Source: Macrocystis pyrifera
Taxonomy: Eukaryota; Sar; Phaeophyceae; Laminariales; Laminariaceae
NCBI GenBank assembly: GCA_031763025.1
Contig: JASSKH010000009.1
Coordinates: forward strand, 6,868,825-6,932,824
Direction: 5' to 3'
DNA: 64,000 nt
Part shown: positions 54,848 to 64,000 of the stretch, in pieces
Numbering within the stretch: position 1 is the first letter of the stretch
Layout: every line of letters begins with the position of its first letter
Program-made: the position numbers and the translations under genes
The notes under the pieces: generated by a model
The model's database searches: none
Told to the model about the DNA's origin: nothing
The model's input: the letters and a program-made list of their open reading frames with translations, nothing else

Positions 54848-55008
54848 GTTGCACATGACCTATTGTGATAGAAATATATCGTAATCTGTCCCGACGTGTG
54901 CATTCTAGTGATCGCAAGCAGCTTTATCCAAGAGCCTAAAAACACGACCTTAGAATGATAGAACTGACTGCAGTGCAGTACTCGTAGTACTTCGTACATA
55001 GCAGTACT

Positions 55009-55129
55009 ATTGCGGGGGACCACCGAAATCAGGACCCATCATTCACACGAAAACCTACATACATACCTGGTACGGTATTTTTACCAGCTCACATTCGGTT
55101 CTGGTTACTGCTGTGTTCCCCCGGTATCT
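55009..55129. mobile_element. Family-A MITE, copy 16, diverged
   Basis: TATTGCGGGGGACCACCG to GTTCCCCCGGTATC; resembles copy 7, with an added CCTGGTA near 55067. Confidence 0.7.
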
Positions 55130-55459
55130 ATTGTAGTGATGATAGCACTATCCCAACCGTACCACGGCCAGGAGTAGTATGTTCCCAAGGTGAATGGGTC
55201 GCGGGGGGAAACGACTATCGCGGGGAGTAGTAACCTCGTTTTCGCCACCGACTGTTTCGGCTTGCGGACACTGACTTTGGAGAATGTTCCGCCAGTGCGC
55301 AGCGTAGTGTCAGCCGGATGTTAAGCCTGTTTGAGGGCGACGGTGGACGCCACTGCGATGGGTGCGCGCCACCAACACACGATTGTGATTGAGAGCCGGT
55401 AACGTGTCTCCGACGGTGTATCTCTTCCCTCTCGCATGCATGCGGCATGGTGTTGTATG

Positions 55460-55535
55460 CAATGCAATGCTATGCTATGCAATGCTATGCTATGCTGTGC
55501 TGTGCTATGCTATGCTGTGGTGCGGTGCGGTGCGG
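55460..55535. repeat. ATGCT/GTGCG microsatellite
   Basis: GCAATGCTATGCTATG units turning into GGTGCGGTGCGGTGC; a related GATGCG/GGTGCG run continues at 55625-55735. Confidence 0.88.
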
Positions 55536-55819
55536 TGTGGTAGGGTGCTGTCGAGAGCTCGATGCGGTGGACTCGGTGCGGTTACTATGGTCCCCTGTGA
55601 TATTAAATAGTTGGTACCATGGTTGAGTGAGGTGCGATGCGATGCATTGCGATCGCGGATGCGGTGCGGTGCGGTGCCGGCCGGTGCGATCCGGTGCGGT
55701 TTCACTTACGGTTGCGGTTGCGGTTGCGGTGTGCGCCGCGTCTTAACTCCAACTTGTCGTTTCAAAAACACGCGTGCGCCCGCCCCTTCTCTCGCGCTCA
55801 TGACTACATGCACACGCAG

Positions 55820-56160
55820 GGAAGGAAGCGATAGGAGGGGGGAAAGGGAAAGGTGGCGGGGGCGGCGGCGGAAACAAAGGCCGCGGCGGCGGTGGCGGCA
55901 AGGGCTTGGGTAAGAACTCGGGGGGGAAAGGAAAAACAAAGCAGCAGCAATCCGCCAAAAAACTGACCGGAAAGAAGTCGCGGCGCGCGGCAGCCGCGGC
56001 CGCGAGCGCGGGCGCAGGCGAGGAGCGGGCGGAGGCTAAGTCTGCGGCCGCCGCGAAGGAAAGCCTGGAGCTGGAGCTAGCGAAGATCGAGGCGCAAGCG
56101 CTTCTTTACGCGGATAAGCAACAGGACCGCCAGCTCGAAGACGCGATCGTGCGCAGCTGA
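55820..56160 (+). CDS. Last exon of an unidentified Gly/Lys/Ala-rich protein
   Basis: After ACACGCAG the frame reads GKEAIGGGKGK, poly-Gly, KGLGKNSGGKGKTKQQQSAK, KLTGKKSRRAAAAAASAGAG and ends LELELAKIEAQALLYADKQQ, DRQLEDAIVRS, stop. The last 45 residues form a clear helix with a heptad-like pattern; the start is basic and disordered, as in nucleic-acid-binding tails. Not recognised. Confidence 0.6.
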
Positions 56161-56649
56161 CGCGCTTCCTTGCCCACTGTACGCCCTGGTGCACCTTCCG
56201 TAACAAGTCCCGGAGAGGCGCAATGTGTACGGCGCTGTACCGCGCCTTGTCGTGCCGCACGTGCGATAGGGTGATTGGTGTATGTTGATCCTATCCTATA
56301 TACCAACTCGTTGCTGCTCTCGTGCGATTTCATTTTTGGGAGGGGATGGTGTGTGTATGTGTGTGTGTGTGTTTTTAACTAAGGCCCTTTTCACCACTGC
56401 CAAAGTTATCCTAGACGCGTTCTTACGATATAGAGGTAGCACATTCCGCTGAAGGAACAAAATCTGAAGAACGGGGCTCCTTAACCCAAAATCGTCGGAG
56501 TGTCAAATCTCGTTTCGATTTTTTTTTTTTTTTTTTGTAGACTTTGGGCCAAGATATTTTTTTTTTGTCGGGTGACTTAATAGTATGGAGCTCCTCAAAT
56601 GAGGAGCCTCAGAAACAAAATGACGCTCCTCTGCTGTAGCATGCGTCCC

Positions 56650-56758
56650 TATTTCGGGGGGCCATAGTAAATAGGACCTACGGTATTAACAAAAACCTAT
56701 ATATTTCCCTATTTTTGCCAACAGTATTTGGCCCTATTTACTATGGTCCCCCGTATTA
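56650..56758. mobile_element. Family-A MITE, copy 17
   Basis: TATTTCGGGGGGCCATAG to GGTCCCCCGTATTA. Confidence 0.88.
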
Positions 56759-57184
56759 GTTAAAATCCAAGTATCTTATCCCCTAAGCGGTCTAAGGTGT
56801 GGTCGTACATAACTCTGGAGATACCTCCTCTCAGGTGTGTGAGCTGTTTTTTAGGGGCGTAGTTGCCCCAAAAAATATGTGTTTGTTTCTATATTTTGCG
56901 TGTGTGGCCTCTCTATAAACCCCCGCGCACCCAGCCAACGGCTCCTGGTTTCAAACCCAACGGCTCCTTTTAGTTTTTCACGACGAAATGGATGAAGTTT
57001 CGTATTTGTACGACCTTGCATAAAGTAAGTTTCCGACGCACCACCGTCCAAAAGCAGTGCCGACCAGGCGTTGATGCCGGGGTACTACTACTGGTGCGCC
57101 GCTGTACGTACAGCAGTAGATGTAAAGGAGGAGTCGGGGGGGGGGGGGTTGCTTCGTTTTTCGTGCGTAGCTGGGGGAAGGGGG

Positions 57185-57354
57185 GGTGTATTTGTTATCA
57201 TGCATGGCCGTAGTCGTATGACCATTAGACCCTCGCATCCCTACAATGCCGGGACGGAGCATGTCGGGTTTTCACCGACCAGGCAGACATTGCTTGCACC
57301 AAGCGCGAAGCGCCGTGAGGTGTTCGGGGAGTCGCATGAAGGGTGAGCTGCATC
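57185..57354 (-). mobile_element. SINE-like element cut by the assembly gap
   Basis: Reverse copy with tail (GGCCGTAGTCGTATGACCAT on plus) and body to GGTGAGCTGCATC, where the Ns begin. Confidence 0.9.
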
Positions 57355-57454
57355 NNNNNNNNNNNNNNNNNNNNNNNNNNNNNNNNNNNNNNNNNNNNNN
57401 NNNNNNNNNNNNNNNNNNNNNNNNNNNNNNNNNNNNNNNNNNNNNNNNNNNNNN
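57355..57454. other. Assembly gap, 100 Ns
   Basis: Exactly 100 N characters, a conventional scaffold-gap size; the real length is unknown. Confidence 0.99.
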
Positions 57455-58082
57455 CCCCCGCCCCCGCCGCGGGGGCGCGAGAGAGGACGAGCCGTGCTTA
57501 ATTTTTTTTTTTATTTGTTGGTTGTTTGCATGTTCGTGTTCGTATTTTTTTTTTTTTTTTTTCCCGTCAAGACGGCGCATCTTCCTTTGCTGCCACCCAG
57601 CAGTCTATACACCACGCTGACCGGATAAGTAAGGGTCGTTTAGGCATACACATCAAGACTAAATGCTCCTGACATTCCCATCCGCAAGGCACGCAAATCA
57701 TTGGTTATATATACATACTCGTACGTACTTGCAAGACAATTATATTCTTTTTCAACAGCTGTGGGATCGAGAATTTCGTCCAAAGACACGCGAACTTAGC
57801 AAGCTGTGCGTGACACCTCGATCGCCCATACCACTGCTGTACGTGTATATATATATGCGTGCATAGGGGTTTAGTATTACATGGTATGGTATTTAGACCT
57901 ATGACAACGGGAATGCCAAGTTTTGAAAGCTTTCTCGAAAAAAATAATGCTTCCATTATAAACAGTCGTCGAAGATGGTTGATTTTTTTTTTCTTCTTAT
58001 TTTTATTTCTCAAACGGCTGCGGGCGGCGCAATTTGTTTTTTTTCTTGATTGCAAAATGTCAACAAGCTGATAAAACTCAGC

Positions 58083-58192
58083 TATTACGGGGGTCCATAG
58101 TTAACAGGACCTACGGTATACATAAAAACCTATATATTTTACCTATTTTTACTAACAAAATTTGGTCCCGTTAATTACGGACCCCCGTAATA
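58083..58192. mobile_element. Family-A MITE, copy 18
   Basis: TATTACGGGGGTCCATAG to CGGACCCCCGTAATA. One of the cleanest copies with a TA on each side. Confidence 0.92.
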
Positions 58193-58894
58193 GCTCGTGC
58201 GACGATAGACCTTTGATCTCGACATAGACCGAGGCCGCGGCCAACCCGCATGGCGTCGGGCAAGGCCAACGAGAGTAGATGACGGCCTCGAAGACATCAC
58301 GTGGATCCATGGTCTAGGGGGCGAGCGCTTGACGGTGGAGTTCTCCCAAACCTGAACTAAAAAGTATATATTTCGCCTTTCGAGACGGACGGACAAAACC
58401 GACGACTGCGTCATGAAACTACGAACGGAGTGCGCTCGTTATAGGGGCTCCGACCCACCCTAGGGTCACCATGTTCACACCATGGCCGTAGTGACATGTG
58501 GCGGGCGCTGGCCAGGCGCACGTTGAATAAACTATTGGCCGCTGGCATGCACTAAATAGATGGCAAGATTTCGATGTCTACCGACGACTCGGAATCTCGC
58601 CGCTTCGAACTAAACATCCGCCCGAGTTTTTTCTGACGCCGATCTTGTCCCAACATCGGCCCCAGAGTTTGATTTTTCTCGGGGCTTTTACACAAGTTTG
58701 GAACTTTCCGTTTCTAGGATCGTGCTCACGCAGCAAAGCTCGTTCTCAAAAAATCGTGTCCAGCATCTTCGAACTCCAAGCTTTCATTGGAAACTTCGCG
58801 TTGTTTCCATTCGGCATCGGCATAGGGGTCCATAGTACCTGGAAAATACGAACTACGAAAATTCCCGGAACAAATACATGTGAACCACTGCTGC

Positions 58895-58929
<35 letters not shown>

Positions 58930-59171
58930 TTCCGTCCATTCCGTGGCGACAGAACAGGCTTGGAAACGACTCTGGAGTGGAAACAGTACCTCAGGAGGGG
59001 GAAAAAAAAATAATAATAATAATAATAATACCGCGATTGTAGTCTACATTTACTTCGAAAATAGATTGTTAGCCCTATTTTTTTTTTTTCTTCTTCGGAC
59101 AACCATTTCATGGGTCAACCAAGGGTCTATACGATGGGGGGGTAGGTTTGGGTCGTTTTACGGCAGTGAAG

Positions 59172-59418
59172 GTCCCTCTATAGTGCCGGCTGGGGCCTGC
59201 GAAGTCACTTGGCACAGAAGGGAGTATATATCAATAGTGTGGCAAGTGTGCGGCTGTGTGCGGAGTAATTAGTGCCGGTTGGCTGCCGCCATTATAGTGC
59301 CGGTTGGTTGCCGCCATTAAAAATTTATAAAAAAATAAAATAATAATATATATAGTGCCGTTATGGTTGTCGCCTGGCGCATACATACCGGCACTATAGA
59401 GGGACAACCGGCACTAGC
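59172..59418. mobile_element. Family-C MITE, longest copy
   Basis: CCTCTATAGTGCCGGCTGG to CCGGCACTATAGAGG with internal repeats of TAGTGCCGGTTGG. Confidence 0.8.
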
Positions 59419-60512
59419 GTAATCGCGATAGGGGTGGTACCTGAAACTGAAAAAAAAAAACTTCAATAATAACCACATCTCGAAGTACTGGAACCACACG
59501 CGGGCCACCACCATTCCGCTTTTTTCGCCAGGCTTTTTATCAACATACCAGGTACGCCATTTCTCGTCCAGTAATAAATGCGAAGATCGGTGGGGTACGT
59601 GCGTACACACCTGGCATCCTTGTGAATATCTCAACGACCCTTAAGTATCCGAACAACTATCCGAACAACTAGGCACCGGCAAGTTTTTTTTTTTACATGT
59701 CTCGCATTTCTACGCGACTCCTGGCGCTAAGCGTGCAGGGGCAAAAGGCCCTTCGTTCCTCGTCGATGATAAGGAGCGGGGCGGGGGGGAGTGGAAGGCG
59801 TCGTCGTGCCGACGGCAAACAAAACATCTCGCCACGGAAAAAAAAAAAAAAACGGAACCGCGAGGGGGGGGGGGGGGGGGGGGGGTGGTCCAAACGAAGA
59901 CAGAAAAGTACACGCAGTTTACCTGCCGCTAGAAACCCGCGACAGCCGTGAAAAAAAAGAAAAATAACTGTCGTCAACTCGTGTCCTTTGTGGTTGAAAG
60001 CACGGTAGTTTAGAGAACCGAACATACAGTGGGGGTGTTTGCGATAATCCAATTTGGTTGTTGGGGTATAAAAATACACGGAACCGACGAATCTGAGGAG
60101 CTGATTGGCAAGAACAGCCGAACCCGGAGGCCCACAGAGCTCAACCCAACGCACACCCAACCTCAACAAAAAATAAACTAGGGTGAAATGCGTCAAGCTT
60201 GGTCAACATTTTCCCGCAGCCTTTGCAGGATTGAGCCAATTTTTTCGCGGATTGGGATTGCCGGCCGTGGCGTACAGAAAACAGACTACACGAAACCCAA
60301 CCAAACTGGTTCCAACCGAAAAAAAAAAAAAAAATCGCAAGCAACCCTAAGAGACGAATCTCAGTCGCAGGACGAAGAATCGGCTCCAGGCAACTCGAAC
60401 AGGGGTCCCCGTTTCTTAGGCGCGGCGCGAAATCAAAACATAAAAATGGCAGTAGCTCGCGTCCGTTCGTAATAAACCGACGCCGTTACAACTCGACCTC
60501 TCCCCCCCGGAC

Positions 60513-61031
60513 TGGCGTCGGTTGGCAACGGCACTGTAAAACATGCCGCTCACTACGTGAGCTAGACATCCAGGGTACCGTTTTTTTTTTTTTTTTTTTT
60601 TTTTTTGGCGGTCGCCCACAGCTGGTCGTCTAGTTGGATCATTTGTGCGAGGTAAAGAACCTTTACTTTGCACAGGGGAATTGATCGTATCACGTAGTGT
60701 TCAAGGTAAGACACCCAAGAGGCAGTTACATAGTACTCCCATTGCTGTCTCTGGAAGTGGCTACACCGGAAATCAAACTAACTCATTGAAGCTGTCATCC
60801 ATATGCAAGTCCGCCTCACAAGCGGTTCTTAGTAGGATGCAGCTCACCCTTCATGCAACTCGCCGGACACCTCACGGCGCTTCGCACTTGGTGCAAGCAA
60901 TGTCTGCCTGGTCGGTGAAAACCCGACATGCTCCGTCCCGGCATTGTAGGGATGCGAGGGTCAATGGTCATACGACTACGGCCATGCATGAGATCGAGTA
61001 CATCTCTCCTATCGAGTACATCCCCCCCCCC
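60513..61031 (+). mobile_element. SINE-like element, reference full-length copy
   Basis: About 519 bp: head GACTGGCGTCGGTTGGCAAC, CTCACTACGTGAGCTAGACA, a 24-base T run (60583-60606), GTCGTCTAGTTGGATCATTT, GGCAGTTACATAGTACTCCC, ACTCATTGAAGCTGTCATCC, AGCGGTTCTTAGTAGGATGC, CCGTCCCGGCATTGTAGG, CATACGACTACGGCCATGCA and a doubled GAGTAC tail with poly-C. No open frame of note, so non-autonomous. Whether it derives from a tRNA, 5S or 7SL gene could not be shown. Confidence 0.92.
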
Positions 61032-61620
61032 GGACCTTTCGACAAGGACGAGGACGACAACGGCAACTACTACTATTGTTCCTTCCCCCACATCATCACC
61101 TTCGGCCCCTTCTTTTTCCTTCTCCCTCCCGAGTCGGAACTCAAACCCGGGGTCACACATCACGCTCTTGTCCCCCCCTTTTCCCATCACAGTGCGTGTC
61201 TTTATTGTTCATCGGGATCGGGAGAAGGGCGCAGCACTTTTCTTCCCGAATCGACTCGCGTCGAATCAAGCATATAAACATTATACGTTTCGACAGTTTT
61301 TTTTTTTTTTTTTTTTTCGTTCTTCTTTTACGTACAGGCAAAAAAACTATTTTTCAGCTTTTTTTTTTTAGTTTTACGTACGTACATACGGGTACGGAGA
61401 CACCGGGGACGGATCAGTAGAATCCTCGGTAGGGCAAGAACATATTCCATCCCCGGGGTTTCCACTCCCTTATATGGAGGCGTTTTCACACCGGGGATAG
61501 CGGAGAACTAACAGTCACGGCACATCATCTCGTACGGGGCACCGGTAACTGCACGAGGTACAACAGTAAACGTATGATGCGTATCCCTGCTCTTAACACT
61601 ATGAACGGCAAGCAGCTTAC

Positions 61621-61721
61621 CCGTCAATGTCTTCGACGTCCTGCATAAAAATCAGACAGCGCCAGCCGTCCCGCAACGCCTGACCAACGTGCGAGATGCC
61701 GGCCGCATGCCTGCCCAAGTT
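61621..61721 (-). CDS. CRT-like transporter exon, lumenal loop
   Basis: Acceptor CCTCCCGCGCCTTTTAG, then NLGRHAAGISHVGQALRDGW and RCLIFMQDVEDID with a split Gly codon before GTAAGC. A (K/R)DGW.C segment after two helices is typical of the CRT (chloroquine-resistance-transporter-like) branch of the drug/metabolite transporter superfamily, where it lies in a long lumenal loop. It joins in phase 0 to the exon at 62588-62766. Confidence 0.72.
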
Positions 61722-61766
61722 CTAAAAGGCGCGGGAGGAAACCAAACACGCAGGCCGGTAAAAAAA

Positions 61767-61769
<3 letters not shown>

Positions 61770-61801
<32 letters not shown>
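61770..61801. repeat. Poly-G tract
   Basis: 32 Gs within the CRT-like intron, no mobile-element tail adjacent. Confidence 0.9.
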
Positions 61802-61802
<1 letters not shown>

Positions 61803-62099
61803 AGGGGACGGGGGTTGTAACGATAGTAAAAAGGTGCGGGGGTGTATTAAGAAAGAGCGCCTACAGTTCGCAAAAAACATTGAGCAGTTGTCGCTGGTAA
61901 GGCAGACTGTTACAACACGGACCGAAGAAAAGTGTGCGTGGATGAGAGGGGAGGGAGGGCGGGCAGCCAGTTCGTGGGTTGCGCCATCTACCCCCCCTCT
62001 CTGCGTGTGCGGAAGCAGTACCATACAGCAGACAATCCCCTCACTCAATCTATCTCCTCCTGCCCCTCTCTTCCCTACAAATCATAAACTCCACCACCA

Positions 62100-62215
62100 C
62101 CAGACGCCTGGTCGGTGAAAGCCCGACGTGCTTCGTCCCGGCATCGTAGGGATGCGAGGGTCTTATGGTCATACGACTACGGCCATGCATGATAACGAGT
62201 ACATCCCCCCACCCC
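62100..62215 (+). mobile_element. SINE-like element, 3' fragment
   Basis: GCCTGGTCGGTGAAAGCCCG to GATAACGAGTAC plus C-rich DNA. Confidence 0.88.
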
Positions 62216-62587
62216 CCCCCCCTCCAACAAAAAAAAGGCCCTAGGCGGTGGCGCGGGGGGGGGATACTCATGGAGGGGGGAAGAGGGGAGAGAAGAAGAA
62301 GGGGACGACCAGCCAAACGATGGAATAATGCCGGTGCACGTCTCCGTCTCCGCCAAAGGTGCTACATAGGAGACCGCGGTTTGACCGCTTGACCGACCGC
62401 CCTGGCGTCCACCTCCACTAACACCAGTGTATCGAATCCGAAAGGTGCCCTGACGGACTCCTTCGACTGACCGCCCCCTCCACCACACCTACTATGACCA
62501 GAAGAGGTCGGCCCGGACGCCCCAAACCCCCAAAAGACGCCTCCAACTACATAATACCTGGTGTATATTTTTCTCGTCAGTACGTAC

Positions 62588-62766
62588 CTGCAAGCTATAA
62601 GCCGCCGGCGCGGCGAGGGCAATAAACACCACCTCGAAGGCGGTCACCCCCAGGCTCAGCTGGTGCGCGTCCACCGGCCGGCCGTGCAGCTCGAGCGCGT
62701 ACTGCTTGTACACGGTCGACACCGCCGCCGGCACGCACGCCAGCACGTACAGGAGGGTGTTGTAGC
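62588..62766 (-). CDS. CRT-like transporter exon, membrane helices
   Basis: Acceptor GCGGTGCAG, then YNTLLYVLACVPAAVSTVYK, QYALELHGRPVDAHQLSLGV and TAFEVVFIALAAPAAYSLQ, then GTACGT. The order (hydrophobic helix with PAAVS.VYK(E/Q)..L, a short polar loop, second helix) fits CRT-like transporters of plastid, vacuole or digestive-vacuole membranes, which move thiols, peptides or basic solutes. Upstream exons lie beyond or in the last kb of the window and were not found. Confidence 0.75.
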
Positions 62767-62864
62767 CTGCACCGCAGCGGCGTTATCAGACCGGGGGGTG
62801 GGGGTGGGGGTGGGGGTGGGGGGTGGGGGGAAGGGGCATAAGGGGCGCGCGGGGGGGGGAGAGG

Positions 62865-62929
62865 CATACTCATTTGTTGCTTGCCTTAGTCATTTGACCA
62901 TTGAACACGCATCCCTTCGAGACGGAGCA

Positions 62930-62930
<1 letters not shown>
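62865..62930 (-). mobile_element. LINE 3' tail fragment
   Basis: Plus strand ATACTCATTTGTTGCTTGCC to CATCCCTTCGAGACGGAGC, between G-rich runs. It lies about 100 bp upstream of the CRT exon acceptor. Confidence 0.85.

Positions 62931-62965
<35 letters not shown>
62931..62965. repeat. Poly-G tract
   Basis: About 35 Gs at the 5' boundary of the LINE fragment. Confidence 0.9.
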
Positions 62966-62968
<3 letters not shown>

Positions 62969-63324
62969 AACAGGCGGCATGAAAGGGTATCAAAAGTCGT
63001 CAGAGTTGAGGCTGTCGACGGAGTTAACCCGTAAAATGCGGCAAAAATGACCTTTTTCCATAATTCCACGCGAGCACGTCCAGGAGGATTGTTGCACCAT
63101 GTACGAAGGGGGCTTCACCGCCTTGGCTCCGCGCAGGCCCGCACAGACTGAGGACGTACGTAGGCCAAGTCGAGGCCGTAAATGCGACGGCACTGCCGAG
63201 GGATACATCGAAAAAACGAATCGTGCTCTCAGAGTGAACTGAAAGAAAACGCTGGAATCGGGATCCGATGGGCCAGCAGCAGATAAGGTTCCGGGCATAC
63301 ATACCCGTAATGACCGAGGTTGTG

Positions 63325-63405
63325 GGCAAACGGAGAGTCCTTAAGGCAAACGGAGAGTCCTTAAGGCAAACGGAGAGGCCTTAAGGCAAACGGAGAGGCC
63401 TTAAG
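63325..63405. repeat. 20-bp tandem repeat, four units
   Basis: GGCAAACGGAGAGTCCTTAA, twice with GTCC and twice with GGCC. Confidence 0.92.
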
Positions 63406-63751
63406 TGCGACAGCACTGCCAAGGGGGTGCATTCAAAACATATCGAGCTCGAGTGGAGAAAAAAAAAAAAACAAGCAAACACTGGAATCAGATTCAGTAA
63501 ACCAGCAATAGAAATATACATATGGCCATTCGGCAAGCTTGATGCCATCCGGCACGAGGGGGGTCCCTGGAAAGGAAAAACCGGCACCCCACATCTCCAG
63601 AGGTCAGAATGGAAACCCAACCGGAGCGTTGTGATCACAGGACGAAAAAAAAAAAAAAAAAAAGCAAACATTTTTTGGGCATCTTCATTTTTACTTTTTT
63701 TTTTTGTATTGTTACTACGTATCCTCCGCCGTATTGGTAAAAATAAAGCTT

Positions 63752-63848
63752 AACCCTTCTAGTGCCGCAGTCCTGTTTTGGGGACAAATCACTTGGAATT
63801 AGACTGGTTTGTCCCCAAATCGGGACTACTGCGGTACTAAAGGGCTTA
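63752..63848. mobile_element. Family-B MITE
   Basis: ACCCTTCTAGTGCCGCAGTC, ACAAATCACTTGGAATTAGA, CGGGACTACTGCGG and AAAGGGCTT. Confidence 0.82.
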
Positions 63849-64000
63849 AGCCCATAACACTTCCACGTTCAGATCTCGTGCCGTTGATTTTAGAGGCCCC
63901 GCCCCCCCCGTGTCTAGCGAACGACAAATCTGCGGCATGCCGTTAAATTTTTTCGCGCACCCTCGCGTGGCACAATTTGAGTTATATAAATCAACTATTA

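Larger units (their letters stand above)
52795..55819. other. Spacer between two plus-strand genes
   Basis: Holds a family-C element, three family-A elements, a TACATTTTT tract at 53660-53720, and the GCTAT/GGTGC microsatellites before 55.7 kb. The upstream exons of the gene ending at 56160 must lie here or further left but were not recognised. Confidence 0.5.
57455..61620. other. Region without supported exons
   Basis: Holds family-A copy 18, a family-C element, CTG-type (58893-58930) and ATA (59008-59030) microsatellites, G runs (59866-59886), a full SINE-like element and otherwise unique DNA. Further 3' exons of the transporter at 61.6-62.8 kb should lie here, but none is certain. Confidence 0.5.

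Noticed and set aside
57246-57620. Open frame running through the assembly gap
   Set aside because: Translation across Ns has no meaning.
60060-60150. Minus-strand GPPGSAVLANQLLRFVGSVY as a further CRT-like exon
   Set aside because: Hydrophobic and plausible, but the phase does not match the preceding exon and the family motif is not evident.
60513-60610. tRNA-like promoter boxes in the SINE head
   Set aside because: An A-box-like TAGCTCACGTAGTG exists only on the reverse strand and no B box follows; not enough to call a tRNA origin.

Overview
The window looks like a piece of an intron-rich, repeat-laden nuclear genome of a eukaryote. Coding sequence occurs only as short exons (70-350 bp, one of 783 bp) flanked by GT-AG splice sites and separated by introns of up to several kb. 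The mix (Gly/Ala-rich insertions, CAG/CTG-type microsatellites, a phosphatase fused to ankyrin repeats, a CRT-like transporter) would suit a stramenopile such as a brown alga, but this is an inference. Nothing here proves the lineage, and no organelle or bacterial sequence is visible.

Layout. 1-5.2 kb: two or three plus-strand exons of an unidentified coiled-coil protein, with a minisatellite and LINE debris. 5.3-14.7 kb: repeats only, with the best LINE 3' half at 9.65-10.7 kb. 14.7-42.1 kb: one large minus-strand gene of at least 15 exons. Its N-terminal part carries ankyrin repeats, about one per exon, and its C-terminal part is a PP2C (PPM-type) protein phosphatase. 46.2-47.5 kb: minus-strand C1D/Lrp1-type exosome cofactor, last two exons. 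50.6-52.8 kb: plus-strand gene ending in a Gly-rich exon. 55.8-56.2 kb: last exon of another plus-strand gene. 61.6-62.8 kb: two minus-strand exons of a CRT-like transporter. A 100-base assembly gap lies at 57355-57454.

Mobile DNA dominates. A LINE (about nine 3' fragments) and a SINE-like element (about 17 copies or fragments) both end in a related 3' tail finishing with GAGTAC followed by a long poly-C run instead of poly-A. This pairing is the most interesting system in the window. It probably accounts for many of the poly-C/poly-G tracts, and new copies often start right behind an existing C tract. Three short inverted-repeat families (A, about 18 copies; B, about 5; C, about 4) add further insertions. 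A 7-bp motif, CCTGGTA, appears to have been inserted at TA sites inside three independent repeat copies.

The genes show no operon-like or functional linkage to one another. Promoters, start codons and polyadenylation sites could not be fixed from sequence alone, and most gene models are partial at the 5' end.
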